Positions 45,926 through 57,307 of a stretch of 64,000 nucleotides of DNA are shown piece by piece. The position numbers were made by a program, and so were the translations under genes. This DNA is from Staphylococcus cornubiensis. GTDB taxonomy: Bacteria > Bacillota > Bacilli > Staphylococcales > Staphylococcaceae. Position 1 is the stretch's first letter. Each line of letters opens with the position of its first letter. The DNA lies in assembly GCF_900183575.1 (NCBI RefSeq), contig NZ_FXUZ01000001.1, positions 62,001 through 126,000 of the forward strand, written 5' to 3'. Below the pieces are notes generated by a model. That model ran no database searches and had not been told where the DNA came from. It worked only from the letters and a program-made list of their open reading frames with translations.

Positions 45926-46993
45926 ATGACGAATAGTACAATAGATAAAATTAAAACATTAACGGAAATGCACGGTGCTCCTAACTTTGAACATCGTGTC
46001 CGTGAATATATGAAAAAGATGATGGCGCCGTACGTAGACGAATTTGTTGATGATCGTATGGGTGGCTTCTATGGCGTGAAAAGAAGTGGAAGGCCAAATG
46101 CGAAACGTGTCATGGTAGCGGCACACATGGATGAAATTGGCTTTATGATTACTGAAGTGACACCACAAGGATTCATTAAGTTTACAGCTCTTGGCGGTGT
46201 GGCGAATGATATTTGGCAAGGCCAACGCTTAAAAATAATGACACAACAAGGCGAAGAAATTATTGGTGTCGTTGCAAATATACCGAAACACTTCAGAAGC
46301 GGGAATGAACAAGCACCACGTATTGAAGATTTACTCCTCGATATTGGAGAAAGTGATGCCGACGGGGTATTCAGTAGAGGCATTCAAATTGGTGATGTGA
46401 TGGTGCCACATACGGAATTATTACAATTATCAGAGTATCGTTATGCAGCAAAAGCTTGGGATAATCGTTATGGCTGTGTGATTGCGTTAGAATTATTAGA
46501 ACAATTAAAAGATGAAACACTCGATTTTGACTTGTATGTCGGTGCGAACGTTCAAGAAGAAGTAGGTTTACGTGGCGCTGAAGCTGCGGCACGTCTTGTG
46601 GACCCTGATGTGGCATTTGTGGTCGATTGTTCACCAGCAAATGATATGAAAGGACGCCAAGGTTTATCTGGTGTTCTCGGTGAAGGTGCATTATTACGTA
46701 TTAAAGATGGTACGATGTTGTTAAAACCTGCTTTCAAAACATTTTTACAAGATGTTGCGTTACGGCATGATGTCGCTTATCAACATTACATTTCTCCGGG
46801 TGGTACAGATGGTGGTGCGATTCATAAAGCAAATATCGGTGTGCCAACAGCTGTCATTGGTGTGTGCGCACGTTATATTCATAGTACGGATGCGGTGTTT
46901 GACATTCGAGACTATCAAGCTGCAAAATTATGGTTAACGGCATCAATTCAAACTTTAAACCTTGAAACGATTGAAAGATTACAATATCAATAG
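45926..46993 (+). CDS. M42-family aminopeptidase (YtoP-like)
   Basis: Dinuclear zinc aminopeptidase of family M42 (glutamyl aminopeptidase/endoglucanase-like). Metal-site segments: VMVAAHMDEIGFMITEV near 59-75, KAWDNRYGCVIALELL near 176-191, VGANVQEEVGLRGAEAA near 204-220, FVVDCSPAND near 229, and SPGGTDGGAIHKANIGVPT near 288-306. ATG 45926 follows AGAGGAG. 355 aa. It begins a run of genes in B. subtilis ytoP-ytpP-ytpQ-ytpR-sftA order. Confidence 0.88.
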   Translation: MTNSTIDKIKTLTEMHGAPNFEHRVREYMKKMMAPYVDEFVDDRMGGFYGVKRSGRPNAKRVMVAAHMDEIGFMITEVTPQGFIKFTALGGVANDIWQGQRLKIMTQQGEEIIGVVANIPKHFRSGNEQAPRIEDLLLDIGESDADGVFSRGIQIGDVMVPHTELLQLSEYRYAAKAWDNRYGCVIALELLEQLKDETLDFDLYVGANVQEEVGLRGAEAAARLVDPDVAFVVDCSPANDMKGRQGLSGVLGEGALLRIKDGTMLLKPAFKTFLQDVALRHDVAYQHYISPGGTDGGAIHKANIGVPTAVIGVCARYIHSTDAVFDIRDYQAAKLWLTASIQTLNLETIERLQYQ

Positions 46994-47004
46994 GAGTGAC
47001 AAAA

Positions 47005-47313
47005 ATGATTCAATTAGAAAGTGAACAACAATTTAAAGACTTTACAAACGACAATACCGTATTTTTATTTAGTGCAAATTGGTGTGGCGATTGTCGTGTG
47101 ATTGAACCAGGACTACCTGAATTAGAAGAGAAATATTCAAAGTTTAAATTTGTGAAAGTTGACCGTGATGCGTTCATTGATTTAGCGATTGAACATGATA
47201 TTATGGGCATTCCAAGCTTTCTTGTGTTCCAAGATGGTAAGCAGGTGGGTTCATACATTGGCAAGGAAAGAAAAACAATTGAACAGATTGACACATTCCT
47301 TAGTCAATTTTAA
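47005..47313 (+). CDS. thioredoxin-like protein YtpP
   Basis: 102-aa thioredoxin-fold protein with active site FSANWCGDCRVIEPGL (CxxC as CGDC, near 25-40) and the cis-Pro in IMGIPSFLVF near 70. Likely a disulfide reductase; the CGDC pair is a variant of thioredoxin CGPC. ATG 47005 follows ATAGGAG. It is 11 bases after the M42 gene stop. Confidence 0.85.
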   Translation: MIQLESEQQFKDFTNDNTVFLFSANWCGDCRVIEPGLPELEEKYSKFKFVKVDRDAFIDLAIEHDIMGIPSFLVFQDGKQVGSYIGKERKTIEQIDTFLSQF

Positions 47314-47323
47314 TGAGATTTTA

Positions 47324-47368
47324 ACCCTTAGGACATGGTTTTTTTCTAGTCCTAAGGGTATATTTATT
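47324..47368 (+). terminator. hairpin between ytpP and ytpQ
   Basis: ACCCTTAGGAC and GTCCTAAGGGT form a perfect 11-base stem with a T-rich loop, followed by ATATTTATT. Termination is likely partial. Confidence 0.65.
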
Positions 47369-47405
47369 GTAAACTAATATAAGGCGTGCAATTAGGAGTG
47401 AAAAC

Positions 47406-48272
47406 ATGAATGTCTTTAAAATGAGAGACTTAATCAAATCACGATTGACACATTTAGACGTCGATTATCAATTCAATCGTGACGAAGAATCATTAAGAAT
47501 TTATCGACAAGATAATCATAAAGGTATCACTGTTAAACTTTCGCCTGTTGTTGCCAAGTACAATAAAGGGCAGGAAAATATAGTTGACGAAATTATCTAT
47601 TATGTAGAAGAAACGATTCAACAAATGAAAGATGAAGCGCATAAGTCAATAGATGAAATTCGAGTCATGCCTGTGATTCGTGCGACAAGTTTTGATCAAC
47701 AGACAAAAGAGGGAAAGGCATTTATTACGGAGCCACATACCGCTGAAACACGTGTGTATTATGCGCTCGACCTCGGAAAATCTTATCGTCTGATTGATGA
47801 AGATTTAATGCAGTCTTTAAATCTAACGCAACAACAAATTAAAGAAATGGCGATGTTTAATGTTAGAAAATTAGATAATTCATTTACGACTGATGAAGTC
47901 AAAGGGAATATCTTTTATTTCATTAATAAAAATGATGGCTATGATGCGAGTCGGATTATGAATGCGAAATTGTTAGCCGAATTTGAAGAACGATGTGAAG
48001 GAGAAATGCTTGTTGCGGTACCACACCAAGATGTGTTGCTCATTGCAGATATTCGTAATAAAACAGGTTACGATATTATGGCACACATGACGATGGAGTT
48101 TTTCGCACAAGGTCTTGTTCCGATTACTTCATTATCTTTTGCCTATGAGAACGGTCATTTCGAGCCAATATTTATATTAGGTAAAAATAACAAGCCAAAA
48201 TCTAACGCAAATCCGAATGTTGTCCATCATTTACGCGCAACGAAAGATATTAAGAATAACAATGAGGAGTAA
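47406..48272 (+). CDS. DUF1444 family protein YtpQ
   Basis: 288-aa conserved protein of unknown function (DUF1444). It is acidic and soluble, with the conserved [16 protein letters not shown] near 85-100 and the C-terminal [15 protein letters not shown] 47406 follows TAGGAG. It overlaps the following ytpR start region, so the two are coupled. Confidence 0.82.
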   Translation: MNVFKMRDLIKSRLTHLDVDYQFNRDEESLRIYRQDNHKGITVKLSPVVAKYNKGQENIVDEIIYYVEETIQQMKDEAHKSIDEIRVMPVIRATSFDQQTKEGKAFITEPHTAETRVYYALDLGKSYRLIDEDLMQSLNLTQQQIKEMAMFNVRKLDNSFTTDEVKGNIFYFINKNDGYDASRIMNAKLLAEFEERCEGEMLVAVPHQDVLLIADIRNKTGYDIMAHMTMEFFAQGLVPITSLSFAYENGHFEPIFILGKNNKPKSNANPNVVHHLRATKDIKNNNEE

Positions 48273-48277
48273 TGAAG

Positions 48278-48877
48278 ATGAATTTGTTTTTTAATCCCAC
48301 AGGTGTAGGAAATGTTGCATTTTTACAACTTGAACAAGGTGAAGGGCCATTTGAATACGAACGTCATGGTGATGTCGTCGCTATTAAAGGAAATGGTAAA
48401 ATTGTAGGTTTCAATTTATTTGAAGCGACAAATCATTTGAATATTGATGGTGTAGGTCATATCAAATTAACTGAGCAATTGCTTGCAGATATTCAAAAAA
48501 TGATAGACAACACAGATTTAGATTATCAAATTGAAGCAGATTTATCCCCGAAATTTGTCGTCGGTTACGTTCAATCTAAAGAAAAACATCCTAATGCAGA
48601 TAAATTAAGTATTGTTCAAGTCGATGTAGGTACTGAAACATTACAAATTGTATGTGGTGCACCTAACATTGATCAAGGTCAAAAGGTCGTAGTTGCAAAA
48701 GTAGGCGCAGTGATGCCAAGTGGCATGATCATTAAAGATGCGGAATTAAGAGGTGTGCCTTCAAGTGGGATGGTATGTTCAATGAAAGAGTTGAATTTAC
48801 CAAACGCGCCACAAGAGAAAGGGATTATGGTATTAGATGATCATTATCAAGTAGGTCAACCATTTTTTGATGAATAG
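48278..48877 (+). CDS. ytpR: tRNA-binding domain protein YtpR
   Basis: 199-aa protein with an N-terminal YtpR-type domain and a C-terminal OB-fold tRNA-binding domain (KFVVGYVQSKEKHPNADKL, then IVCGAPNIDQGQKVVVAKVG and MVCSMKELNLP), like the N-terminus of bacterial PheT. ATG 48278 fits TGAGGAG better than the ATG two codons earlier. It lies between ytpQ and sftA. Confidence 0.87.
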   Translation: MNLFFNPTGVGNVAFLQLEQGEGPFEYERHGDVVAIKGNGKIVGFNLFEATNHLNIDGVGHIKLTEQLLADIQKMIDNTDLDYQIEADLSPKFVVGYVQSKEKHPNADKLSIVQVDVGTETLQIVCGAPNIDQGQKVVVAKVGAVMPSGMIIKDAELRGVPSSGMVCSMKELNLPNAPQEKGIMVLDDHYQVGQPFFDE

Positions 48878-48895
48878 AGGAAGGTTGTGAAATAA

Positions 48896-51800
48896 ATGAG
48901 CTGGTTTGATCAATTATTTGGTGAGGATGATAAAGACCAATCGTCACAACGTTCAAAACGAAGAAGAAAAGGTGAACAAGAGCAAAAACAAAAAGAGACC
49001 ACTTTTGTTCAACAAAGTCATGATATTTATCAACGCCCGCGTGGGAAGTTCCGCTTTCCGATTGAGATGCATGATGAAGCGGCTGAACATGCACAACAAA
49101 CAGATGCGCATCAAGACAATCATGTGTCAACGCATGATGATTCACATGATCGACGTCCTTCCTTTACAGTTGATCGTCAACATCGTAGACATCGTGGTGT
49201 ACAACAAGCCCATTATTATGACCAACAAGAATCACGTGACTCGAATTCGGATACGCGAACGAGTCATCAAAATGGGTATGCTTTTGTTGCTCAATCTTCA
49301 CAACGTCCAAAGAAACAAAAACGTAATAGTGATGACTTTGTAGCTCAACCGCATTATCATCAAAAACCATTTCAAGCAAGTGAAGTTCCATCTGCAATCT
49401 TTGGTACGAAACAACCGAAAAAAATTGAAAATAGTGGTTTGAACCAACCGCCTGGTGCACGAAAAGCATTACCTCAGTCAGAAAGTACAAATCATTCGAC
49501 AAAGCAATCTTCAACTGAGACTCAGACAACTTCAACGTCACATAATCAAACAACTGAGCGTACTGAAAAGTCAAAACCACAAGCACGTCGTCGTAATACG
49601 ATTAGTCTCGATAATTTTTATGCATCTCAAATTGTAGAAGAAATTCGTCGTGAACGTGAGAAGAAAATGTTGCAGAAGAAAAATTTCAAAGAGGCGCTTA
49701 AAAAGAAACGAGAATCTTATGAACAGCATGCGAACCCTGATATTCAAAAAGCGATTGATGAAATGTATTCTGCACAAGCGCGTCAATTGTTAGGCGAAAA
49801 ATATGACGATACTGCAGATGAAGCAATCATTAATGAAGATTTTGCAGAAGAAACAGTAGATTCAACGACTGAAGAAGCGGAAGAAGTTACTTCAATAGAG
49901 CCTATCTATGAATATGAAGAGGTCGATTTGTCGCAGTTGGATAAAGAAAACAGTGATGATTTAAATCAGACATCCGAACCAGTGACTTTTGATGAGCCGT
50001 TAGATATTGAAACAATGCTGGTTGATGACGCTGGTGAATCGACTGAAGAGGATATGATGCAACATCACGATAGCGCTGATGAACACGTAGCGACAACATC
50101 TTCACCTATGACTGAGGTTGAAACGGATGTTGACGAAGCGGATACTGCGTTTGAAGAGATCGAAATGGCAAGTGATGTATTAAACGAAAGTCAAGATGAT
50201 GAAGTGGTGGATGAATCATTCGATAACATGGATGAAAGTGACTCAGTGGTTGAAGTAGTAGAAGACGATGAGCCTGTCAGCCAACCAGTTCAACAAACAG
50301 GTTCAATGCCAACGCTTGAACCTGAGTTGAAGCCAGAATCTTCGCAATCGCAAAAGCCACCTGAAGTATTGAATGAAAAAGTGGAGGCGCAACAAGGCGA
50401 GGAGGAGAAGACATCACAACCTACTGTGAACCAAGAATCACCACAACAGCCACCATCGAAGCCAAATAAAGTGCCAATTCGTAAAGGTAGTAAGCCATTT
50501 AACGTTGTAATGACACCTTCTGATAAAAAGAGAATGATGTCACGCCAACAAAAGGCAAAAGCAGAAAGTACAAATGGAACAGAACAAGCAACACCAATTG
50601 AGTCATCTGTACGTGCTGTACCACCTGTTCAAGTAGAGCAACAAGTACCAGAAACTGCAACTGAACATGTACATAGAGATAGTGAAAGGGAGAGCAGTCA
50701 GCCACCTGCGCCAACACAAGAGGTTAAAACCATTCGTCGTGGGCCAAACTTGAAACTGCCGAGTCTTGATTTACTAGAAGCACCAGAAGAGCATGAACAA
50801 GATGAAAATTGGATTGCCGAGAAAAAAGAAGAGTTAAATAATGCTTTCTATTACTTCAATGTGCCTGCAGAAGTAGTCAATGTGGTAGAAGGTCCAAGTG
50901 TGACACGATTTGAGTTATCTGTGGAGCGCGGTGTGAAAGTGTCACGAATTACCGCATTACAAGATGATATTAAGATGGCACTTGCTGCAAAAGATATTCG
51001 TATAGAGGCGCCAATTCCAGGGACAAGTTTAGTTGGTATAGAAGTACCAAATCCACAAACGACAAAAGTAAACATTAGTTCTATTCTTAATAGTCCTAAG
51101 TTTAAAAATGCGGAATCCAAACTGACAGTGGCGATGGGGAATCGAATTAATAATGAGCCATTGTTGATGGATATCGCGAAAACACCACATGCTTTGATTG
51201 CGGGTGCGACAGGTTCAGGGAAATCTGTCTCGATTAATAGTATTTTAATTTCGTTACTTTATCGCAACCATCCAGAAGAGCTTAGATTATTATTGATTGA
51301 CCCTAAAATGGTAGAACTTGCACCATATAACGGTTTGCCACACTTAGTTGCGCCTGTTATTACAGATGTTAAAGCCGCTACACAAAGTTTGAAGTGGGCT
51401 GTAGATGAAATGGAACGCCGTTTTAAATTGTTTGCACATCATCATGTTCGTAACATTTCTGCATTCAATAAAAAAGTGAATTATGACCAGCGTATTCCTA
51501 AAATTGTCATCGTCATTGATGAATTAGCCGACCTAATGATGATGGCACCACAAGATGTTGAGCAATCTATCGCACGATTGGCACAAAAAGCCCGTGCTTG
51601 TGGTATTCATATGTTAGTAGCTACACAACGTCCGTCGGTGAATGTCATCACAGGATTAATTAAAGCAAATATTCCAACTCGTATCGCATTTATGGTATCA
51701 TCTAGTGTGGACTCTAGAACAATACTGGATAGTGGCGGTGCTGAGCGTTTACTTGGCTATGGCGATATGCTTTATTTAGGAAGCGGTATGAACAAACCCA

Positions 51801-52135
51801 TCAGAGTTCAAGGTACATTTGTTTCAGATGAGGAAATTGATCAAGTTGTAGAATTCATACGTGCTCAACGCGAGCCAGAATACTTATTCCAAGAAAAAGA
51901 ACTCTTAGAAAAAAATGAAGCGCCAAGTCGAGATGAACTCTTTGATGAAGTGTGTCAATTTATGGTGAGAGAGCAGCACATTTCAACGTCATTAATACAA
52001 CGCCATTTCCAAATTGGCTATAACCGAGCGGCACGCATTATTGATCAACTCGAACAATTGGGTTATATCTCAGGGGCAAATGGTTCTAAACCGCGCGATG
52101 TTTATTTGACAGAGTCGGAATTAAGTGAGCTTTAA
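48896..52135 (+). CDS. sftA: FtsK/SpoIIIE-type DNA translocase SftA
   Basis: DNA pump of 1079 aa that clears DNA from the division septum. No transmembrane segment is visible at the N-terminus, which points to SftA (B. subtilis YtpS position) rather than the membrane-bound SpoIIIE. Residues about 1-620 are a low-complexity, Gln/Glu/Ser-rich linker; the motor follows with Walker [13 protein letters not shown] (near 768-779), Walker [14 protein letters not shown] (near 868-880) and the FtsK gamma winged helix at the end ([19 protein letters not shown]). It overlaps murC's upstream region and is 18 bases after ytpR. Confidence 0.92.
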   Translation: MSWFDQLFGEDDKDQSSQRSKRRRKGEQEQKQKETTFVQQSHDIYQRPRGKFRFPIEMHDEAAEHAQQTDAHQDNHVSTHDDSHDRRPSFTVDRQHRRHRGVQQAHYYDQQESRDSNSDTRTSHQNGYAFVAQSSQRPKKQKRNSDDFVAQPHYHQKPFQASEVPSAIFGTKQPKKIENSGLNQPPGARKALPQSESTNHSTKQSSTETQTTSTSHNQTTERTEKSKPQARRRNTISLDNFYASQIVEEIRREREKKMLQKKNFKEALKKKRESYEQHANPDIQKAIDEMYSAQARQLLGEKYDDTADEAIINEDFAEETVDSTTEEAEEVTSIEPIYEYEEVDLSQLDKENSDDLNQTSEPVTFDEPLDIETMLVDDAGESTEEDMMQHHDSADEHVATTSSPMTEVETDVDEADTAFEEIEMASDVLNESQDDEVVDESFDNMDESDSVVEVVEDDEPVSQPVQQTGSMPTLEPELKPESSQSQKPPEVLNEKVEAQQGEEEKTSQPTVNQESPQQPPSKPNKVPIRKGSKPFNVVMTPSDKKRMMSRQQKAKAESTNGTEQATPIESSVRAVPPVQVEQQVPETATEHVHRDSERESSQPPAPTQEVKTIRRGPNLKLPSLDLLEAPEEHEQDENWIAEKKEELNNAFYYFNVPAEVVNVVEGPSVTRFELSVERGVKVSRITALQDDIKMALAAKDIRIEAPIPGTSLVGIEVPNPQTTKVNISSILNSPKFKNAESKLTVAMGNRINNEPLLMDIAKTPHALIAGATGSGKSVSINSILISLLYRNHPEELRLLLIDPKMVELAPYNGLPHLVAPVITDVKAATQSLKWAVDEMERRFKLFAHHHVRNISAFNKKVNYDQRIPKIVIVIDELADLMMMAPQDVEQSIARLAQKARACGIHMLVATQRPSVNVITGLIKANIPTRIAFMVSSSVDSRTILDSGGAERLLGYGDMLYLGSGMNKPIRVQGTFVSDEEIDQVVEFIRAQREPEYLFQEKELLEKNEAPSRDELFDEVCQFMVREQHISTSLIQRHFQIGYNRAARIIDQLEQLGYISGANGSKPRDVYLTESELSEL

Positions 52136-52163
52136 TGGAAATAGAGAAAGGAGCGATGACAGA

Positions 52164-53477
52164 ATGACACGATACCATTTTGTTGGTATTAAAGGTGCTG
52201 GTATGAGTTCATTAGCACAGATTATTTATGATCTCGGTTATGAAGTTCAAGGTTCAGATATCGACCAGTACGTTTTTACTGAAATTGCATTAAAAAATAA
52301 AGGCATTCAAATTTTACCTTTTGATGCAGACAATATTAAAGAAGGGCTAACAATCATTCAAGGTAATGCCTTTAAAGATTCACACGAAGAAATCGCTCGC
52401 GCACATGAACTCGGATTAAAAGTAATTCGCTATCATGATTTTTTAAGCGAAGTGATTAATGAATACGTTTCTGTGGCAGTCACAGGCGCGCATGGCAAAA
52501 CATCAACAACGGGGCTACTTTCTCATGTTATGAATGGAGATAAAAAGACATCATTTTTAATTGGTGATGGAACGGGCATGGGCTTGCCACAAAGTGAATA
52601 TTTTGCTTTTGAGGCATGTGAATATCGTCGTCACTTTTTAAGTTATTCACCGGATTATGCCATCATTACAAATATTGACTTTGACCATCCCGACTACTTT
52701 AAAGATGTTGATGATGTGATCAATGCATTCCAAGGTATGGCGAAAAATGTTAAAAAAGCCATTATTGCATGGGGTGACGATCCATACGTTAAAAATATCG
52801 AAGTAGATATTCCTGTGTATTACTACGGTTTTGATGCTTCGATGGACGTATATGCACAAAATATTGAAGTTACAGGTCGCGGTACAGAATTTGACGTTTA
52901 TGTTAAAGGTGAATTCTACGGTCATTTTGTTTCGCCGCAATATGGGGACCACAATATTTTAAATGCATTAGCCGTGTTAACAATCAGCTATCTAGAAAAT
53001 TTAGATATCGATAACATTAAAGAAGCATTAATTACATTTGGTGGTGTGAAACGTCGCTTTAATGAAACATTTGCCCAAAATCAAGTATTAGTTGACGATT
53101 ATGCACACCATCCGAGGGAAATTAGTGCTACAATTGAAACAGCTAGAAAAAAATATCCGAACAAGGAAGTAGTGGCCATATTCCAACCACACACTTTCTC
53201 TAGAACGAAAGCATTTTTACAAGAATTTGCAGATGTGTTAAACCTTGCTGATCAAACATACCTTTGTGATATTTTTGGTTCAATTCGTGAAAATCAAGGT
53301 GAGCTGTCCATCAATGACTTACTAAGATTGGTTGATGGCGCGTATTTGATTGATGAAGAGAGCGTCGAACAATTGCAAAAACATGACAATGCGGTATTGT
53401 TATTCATGGGTGCAGGAGACATTCAAAAAATTCTTAAAGCATACATGGAAAAAATTGGTGCTGAACAGCGTTTTTAA
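52164..53477 (+). CDS. murC: UDP-N-acetylmuramate--L-alanine ligase
   Basis: Adds L-Ala to UDP-MurNAc in peptidoglycan precursor synthesis. [18 protein letters not shown] at the N-terminus, the ATP loop [17 protein letters not shown] near 107-123, and [16 protein letters not shown] near 150. The end has [17 protein letters not shown] near 335. ATG 52164 is spaced correctly from AAAGGAG; a longer frame starting inside sftA is rejected. 437 aa. Confidence 0.96.
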   Translation: MTRYHFVGIKGAGMSSLAQIIYDLGYEVQGSDIDQYVFTEIALKNKGIQILPFDADNIKEGLTIIQGNAFKDSHEEIARAHELGLKVIRYHDFLSEVINEYVSVAVTGAHGKTSTTGLLSHVMNGDKKTSFLIGDGTGMGLPQSEYFAFEACEYRRHFLSYSPDYAIITNIDFDHPDYFKDVDDVINAFQGMAKNVKKAIIAWGDDPYVKNIEVDIPVYYYGFDASMDVYAQNIEVTGRGTEFDVYVKGEFYGHFVSPQYGDHNILNALAVLTISYLENLDIDNIKEALITFGGVKRRFNETFAQNQVLVDDYAHHPREISATIETARKKYPNKEVVAIFQPHTFSRTKAFLQEFADVLNLADQTYLCDIFGSIRENQGELSINDLLRLVDGAYLIDEESVEQLQKHDNAVLLFMGAGDIQKILKAYMEKIGAEQRF

Positions 53478-53478
53478 T

Positions 53479-53503
53479 GTTTGAGTTCTAATAGGTTGGG
53501 TAT
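53479..53503 (+). promoter_or_regulatory. SigB-type promoter
   Basis: GTTTGA, 13 bases and GGGTAT match the SigB consensus (perfect -10 element, one mismatch in the -35). It lies directly after murC and 54 bases before the ytxG gene. Confidence 0.7.
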
Positions 53504-53556
53504 TTAATTAAAATAAATAGCATATAATTTTAAAGTCAATTAGGAGGCGTTTAGGA

Positions 53557-54168
53557 ATGGAATGGATTTTACCTATCGCGGGGATCATCGCAGCAATTGC
53601 TTTTCTTATCTTAGTAATCGGAATCGTTGCTGTATTGATTTCTGTTAAAAAGAACTTGGATCATGTGGCTAAAACACTTGATGGTGTGGAAGGTCAGATT
53701 CAAGGCATTACGCGTGAGTCAACAGACTTACTTCACAAAGCTAACCGTTTAACTGAAGACATCCAAGACAAAACAAATCGCTTAAACTCAGTTGTAGATG
53801 CGGTTAAAGGTATTGGTGATTCAGTACAAACTTTAAATGGTTCTGTTGATCGAGTAACACACTCAATCACTCATAACATTTCTCAAAATGAAGATAAAAT
53901 TTCACAAGTTGTTCAATGGTCAAACGTTGCAATGGAAATCGCTGACAAATGGCAAAATAGAAAAAAACGTCGCGGTAGTGCAGCTTACAAAACGAACAAC
54001 GTAGCAGATGATGCAAATCGTAATGCAAAAGGTCATAATGGTCAACCATTATCTAATGAAGAATTAGTGAACAACCAATATGAAAATAAAAACATTAACG
54101 ATTTCGCAACAAATCCTAGTGATGTAAACACAAAATACACAACATTGAATGACACAGATTCAAAATAA
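53557..54168 (+). CDS. ytxG: DUF948 family protein YtxG
   Basis: 203-aa protein with one N-terminal membrane helix (WILPIAGIIAAIAFLILVIGIVAVLISV, roughly 3-29) and a long helical coiled-coil part (DHVAKTLDGVEGQIQGI on to about 120), as in the general stress protein YtxG. The C-terminal 60 residues are Asn/Asp-rich and probably disordered. The SigB-type promoter and neighbours (murC-ytxG-ytxH order of Bacillus) support the name. ATG 53557 follows TAGGAGG. Confidence 0.83.
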   Translation: MEWILPIAGIIAAIAFLILVIGIVAVLISVKKNLDHVAKTLDGVEGQIQGITRESTDLLHKANRLTEDIQDKTNRLNSVVDAVKGIGDSVQTLNGSVDRVTHSITHNISQNEDKISQVVQWSNVAMEIADKWQNRKKRRGSAAYKTNNVADDANRNAKGHNGQPLSNEELVNNQYENKNINDFATNPSDVNTKYTTLNDTDSK

Positions 54169-54262
54169 GTGTTGTCATGTTAAATAAGCTTTAAACAGAA
54201 TGCACTTAAATGAGTTCTAATACTTAATTTAAGTGCATTTATTATAGGAGGCGGAAAAGAAG

Positions 54263-55351
54263 ATGGAAAAATATAATCGTGATTTATATACAAAAGGTTT
54301 AGAAAGTTATGAAGTTCCTCAATACGAACCAGGATATCGACCTCTAGATTTTGTGTTTGGTTTTGTCGCTGGGGCTATTTTAGGAAGTGCATTAGGATTA
54401 ATTTTAAAACCAGGTTCTACTCAAAAACGTCATAAAAATTTAGCATCAACAGTAAATGGAGAGCCATCGAGTGCACTGAAAGAAGAAGCTATTCGTAAAG
54501 CTGAAGCATTAAAAGCGCAAGCACAACGGATGAAAGTAGAATCAAAAGTTTCACAAGACGAACCTTCAGCTGCTGAACGCTCAGCACAACAACGTGCCAT
54601 CCGCCAAGAAGTGGACTCAGATCGCTTAGAAGGCCAAACACCACGCGAACAATCATCTAAACAGTCTTCTGTTGCAACATCAACGACAGAAGCTGTGACG
54701 GCAACAGGATTGGCTGAAGCTGCAAAACAAAGACAATCTCAAATGCAACAAGAGTCTAAGGTAACAAGCGAAACAACTCAGAATAGTGAAGTAGCTGCAC
54801 AACAACGCGCGATTCAAAGTGAAGTGGATTCAGACCGTTTACAAGATACATCGGTCCGCGGACAAGATTCAAACGTTAAAGTGAATGATAAAGGTGAATC
54901 AAAAACGGAATCAAGCGCAGATACATCAGTTGCAGCACAACAACGCGCGATTCGAAGCGAAGTAGATTCAGACCGTTTACAAGATAAAAGTCAAAGTACA
55001 AAGACACAAGTCAACGAACAAGGACAAACGGTAAATAAACCAGAATCTAATCCAACAGCATCAGTACCAAAAAATTCGCATAGTGAAGCAACGTTTGAAA
55101 ATGGTGTCATTACACATGATCGTCAAGGTAAAACGGTACAAGCAAAAACGACTCAAGGCAAAGGGGCTAAGTCTAAGAATAGTCAACCATCTGCTAACAA
55201 AGCGAAAAAAGCGACTCCAGCTCAAAAGTCAGAGCCTAAGCAAAAGGTGAAAAATGAGACTGAAGCTAAAACTGAGGCTAACAGTAAAAAAGTGACAGAA
55301 AAAGCTAAAAAAACAAACAATAAAGTTGGCAAACATACATTCAATGACTAA
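54263..55351 (+). CDS. YtxH-like protein with repetitive C-terminal extension
   Basis: 362 aa. Residues 28-50 (LDFVFGFVAGAILGSALGL, then ILKPGS) match the YtxH membrane helix; the gene is at the ytxH position after ytxG. The rest is low-complexity, Q/S/K/E-rich and probably disordered, ending in a basic stretch. Three copies of an 18-residue unit of the form AAQQRAIRSEVDSDRLQD lie at about 108-125, 177-194 and 223-240. ATG 54263 follows TAGGAGGCGG. Function of the repeats is unknown. Confidence 0.78.
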   Translation: MEKYNRDLYTKGLESYEVPQYEPGYRPLDFVFGFVAGAILGSALGLILKPGSTQKRHKNLASTVNGEPSSALKEEAIRKAEALKAQAQRMKVESKVSQDEPSAAERSAQQRAIRQEVDSDRLEGQTPREQSSKQSSVATSTTEAVTATGLAEAAKQRQSQMQQESKVTSETTQNSEVAAQQRAIQSEVDSDRLQDTSVRGQDSNVKVNDKGESKTESSADTSVAAQQRAIRSEVDSDRLQDKSQSTKTQVNEQGQTVNKPESNPTASVPKNSHSEATFENGVITHDRQGKTVQAKTTQGKGAKSKNSQPSANKAKKATPAQKSEPKQKVKNETEAKTEANSKKVTEKAKKTNNKVGKHTFND

Positions 55352-55364
55352 TCGGTAAATATAC

Positions 55365-55680
55365 ATGGACTTTTGATGCTGATTATTGCTGAATTTTTCC
55401 AAACTGCTTTCGTCCTTGTGAAGGTTGTTAATTTTCGATTGCCATTATGGATTCACGTTCTTAGGAATTAGTTCAACGTAATTCGGTTGGGTTGGAGTAT
55501 ATACTGGATGGAAGCTGAATTGGATTTTCAGGAGCAGTACAGAAATCTTATGTGCAACAAAAATCTCGTAGAATTGCCGCGTAAGACTGACAAGGATGCT
55601 CAAAAGCGAAAGTCTTGAGAAGACAGACAGCTACCGCGTTAAACAGTAGCCACTTGTGTATGGTAATTTAATACTATAAC
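55365..55680 (+). repeat. long multi-hairpin intergenic repeat, copy B
   Basis: Homologous to the repeat at 23.4-23.9 kb, here in the opposite orientation: TTTTGATGCT...CTTTCG..., GGATTTT..GGAGCAGTACAG, then TTGAGAAGACAGACAGCTAC and AAACAGTAGCCAC. The central stem is AATTCGGTT / AGCTGAATT with G-U pairs. The gap 55352-55965 contains this repeat, a terminator and the aroA promoter region, but no supported gene. Confidence 0.8.
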
Positions 55681-55689
55681 GCTAAATAA

Positions 55690-55735
55690 AGGGCTGAGGA
55701 ACGTACAATTAACCTCAGCCCTACTTTTTTGAAGT
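55690..55735 (+). terminator. intrinsic terminator
   Basis: AGGGCTGAGG pairs perfectly with CCTCAGCCCT, followed by ACTTTTTT. It lies beyond the repeat, some 340 bases after the ytxH-like gene. Confidence 0.88.
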
Positions 55736-55965
55736 ATAAGTTTACTTAATTTTCAAAATATATAACATCAAAATTAAAAAGGAAAGTTTCTGTTCGTTGA
55801 CATATGATTGGGGATACTTTACATTTTAAAACATAATAGAAAAATATTTTTAACCTAATTAAGTCAGAAGGGTTGAAATTACTACATAATATTGTTACTA
55901 TACTCAATATCTACTTTTAAATTTTACTGCTTTAAAGCAAGTTAGAAAAATGGTTGGGGTGAAAA

Positions 55966-57060
55966 ATGATGACAAGTAAATTAGAAACATACAGAAAACA
56001 GATTGAAGAGATTAACGATCAAATTTTGGACTTATTATCAAAAAGAGGTGAATTAGCACAAAAAATTGGTGAGGAGAAACGTAAACAGAGCACTGTAATT
56101 TATGATCCTCAACGTGAAAAAGAAATGCTAAACACGCTGATTGATAAAAACCAAGGTCCATTTAATGATAATGTGATTAAACAACTGTTTAAAGAAATTT
56201 TTAAAGCCTCAACAGATTTACAAAAATCAGATAATGAAAAACATTTGTATGTCTCACGTAAGTTAAAACCTGAAGATACAATCGTGAAATTTGATAATGG
56301 TGGTATCATTGGTGAAGGACAAAAATCTTTCGTCTTCGGTCCGTGTTCGGTTGAGTCTTATGACCAAATCGATGCAGTGGCAAAAGACTTGAAAGCAAAA
56401 GGCGAAAAGTTCATTCGTGGTGGCGCATTCAAACCACGTACATCGCCATATGATTTCCAAGGCTTAGGTGAAGAAGGTTTAAAAATACTTAAACAAATGA
56501 AAGATAAATACGACTTAAATGTAGTCAGTGAAATCGTTCATCCGAATGACTTTGAACTTGCTGATCAGTACTTAGATGTCTTCCAAATTGGTGCACGTAA
56601 CATGCAAAACTTTGAATTATTAAAAGAAGCAGGGCGTACACGTAAACCTATTTTACTCAAACGTGGCTTATCAGCAACAATTGAAGAATTTGTATATGCT
56701 GCAGAATACATTGCGTCAGAAGGTAATCAAAACATTATTCTATGTGAACGTGGTATTCGAACTTATGAAAAAGCGACACGTAACACATTAGATATTTCAG
56801 CGGTACCGATTTTAAAACAAGGGACACATTTACCAGTCATGGTTGATGTGACGCACAGTACAGGACGTAAAGACATTATGTTACCAGCAGCGAAGGCAGC
56901 ACTTGCTGTTGGTGCTGACGGGGTCATGGCAGAAGTACACCCAGAACCTGCAGTGGCGTTAAGTGATAGCGGTCAGCAAATGGATTTAAATGAGTTCAAT
57001 GAATTCTACAACGTACTTAAACCATTAGCTGATATGTACAACGAAAAGAAATTAAAATAA
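55966..57060 (+). CDS. aroA: bifunctional chorismate mutase / DAHP synthase
   Basis: First enzyme of aromatic amino acid synthesis, fused to an AroQ-type chorismate mutase as in B. subtilis AroA. The mutase domain covers about 1-90 ([23 protein letters not shown]); the DAHP synthase domain has [13 protein letters not shown] near 124, [18 protein letters not shown] near 147-164 and [13 protein letters not shown] near 290. 364 aa; ATG at 55966 or the next codon cannot be told apart. In Bacillus chorismate or prephenate feeds back on the mutase domain. Confidence 0.94.
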   Translation: MMTSKLETYRKQIEEINDQILDLLSKRGELAQKIGEEKRKQSTVIYDPQREKEMLNTLIDKNQGPFNDNVIKQLFKEIFKASTDLQKSDNEKHLYVSRKLKPEDTIVKFDNGGIIGEGQKSFVFGPCSVESYDQIDAVAKDLKAKGEKFIRGGAFKPRTSPYDFQGLGEEGLKILKQMKDKYDLNVVSEIVHPNDFELADQYLDVFQIGARNMQNFELLKEAGRTRKPILLKRGLSATIEEFVYAAEYIASEGNQNIILCERGIRTYEKATRNTLDISAVPILKQGTHLPVMVDVTHSTGRKDIMLPAAKAALAVGADGVMAEVHPEPAVALSDSGQQMDLNEFNEFYNVLKPLADMYNEKKLK

Positions 57061-57085
57061 TGCATCATACATTTTAATACTATTC

Positions 57086-57133
57086 AAGGGCAAGATCTTA
57101 CTACAAAACGTAGGGGACTTGTCCTTTTTATAT
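57086..57133 (+). terminator. aroA terminator
   Basis: AAGGGCAAG...TC pairs with GGACTTGTCCTT, followed by TTTT. Confidence 0.78.
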
Positions 57134-57307
57134 GCGTGACTTCCATGAAATATTATATTCCGTTTACATACAACCATTGCACAAACTTATGTGAGAGGTA
57201 TCATACACATATGATTCATGATTTTTTGATTAAATACACTGATGAAATAATGAATTGAATGATAGTGACAATTATTATTCTATATATAAATTTGACAAAT
57301 CAATGAC

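Noticed and set aside
48906..49586. Long alternative frames on both strands inside the first part of sftA
   Set aside because: They are shadows of a low-complexity, Gln/His/Glu-rich coding region; no ribosome site and no recognisable domain.
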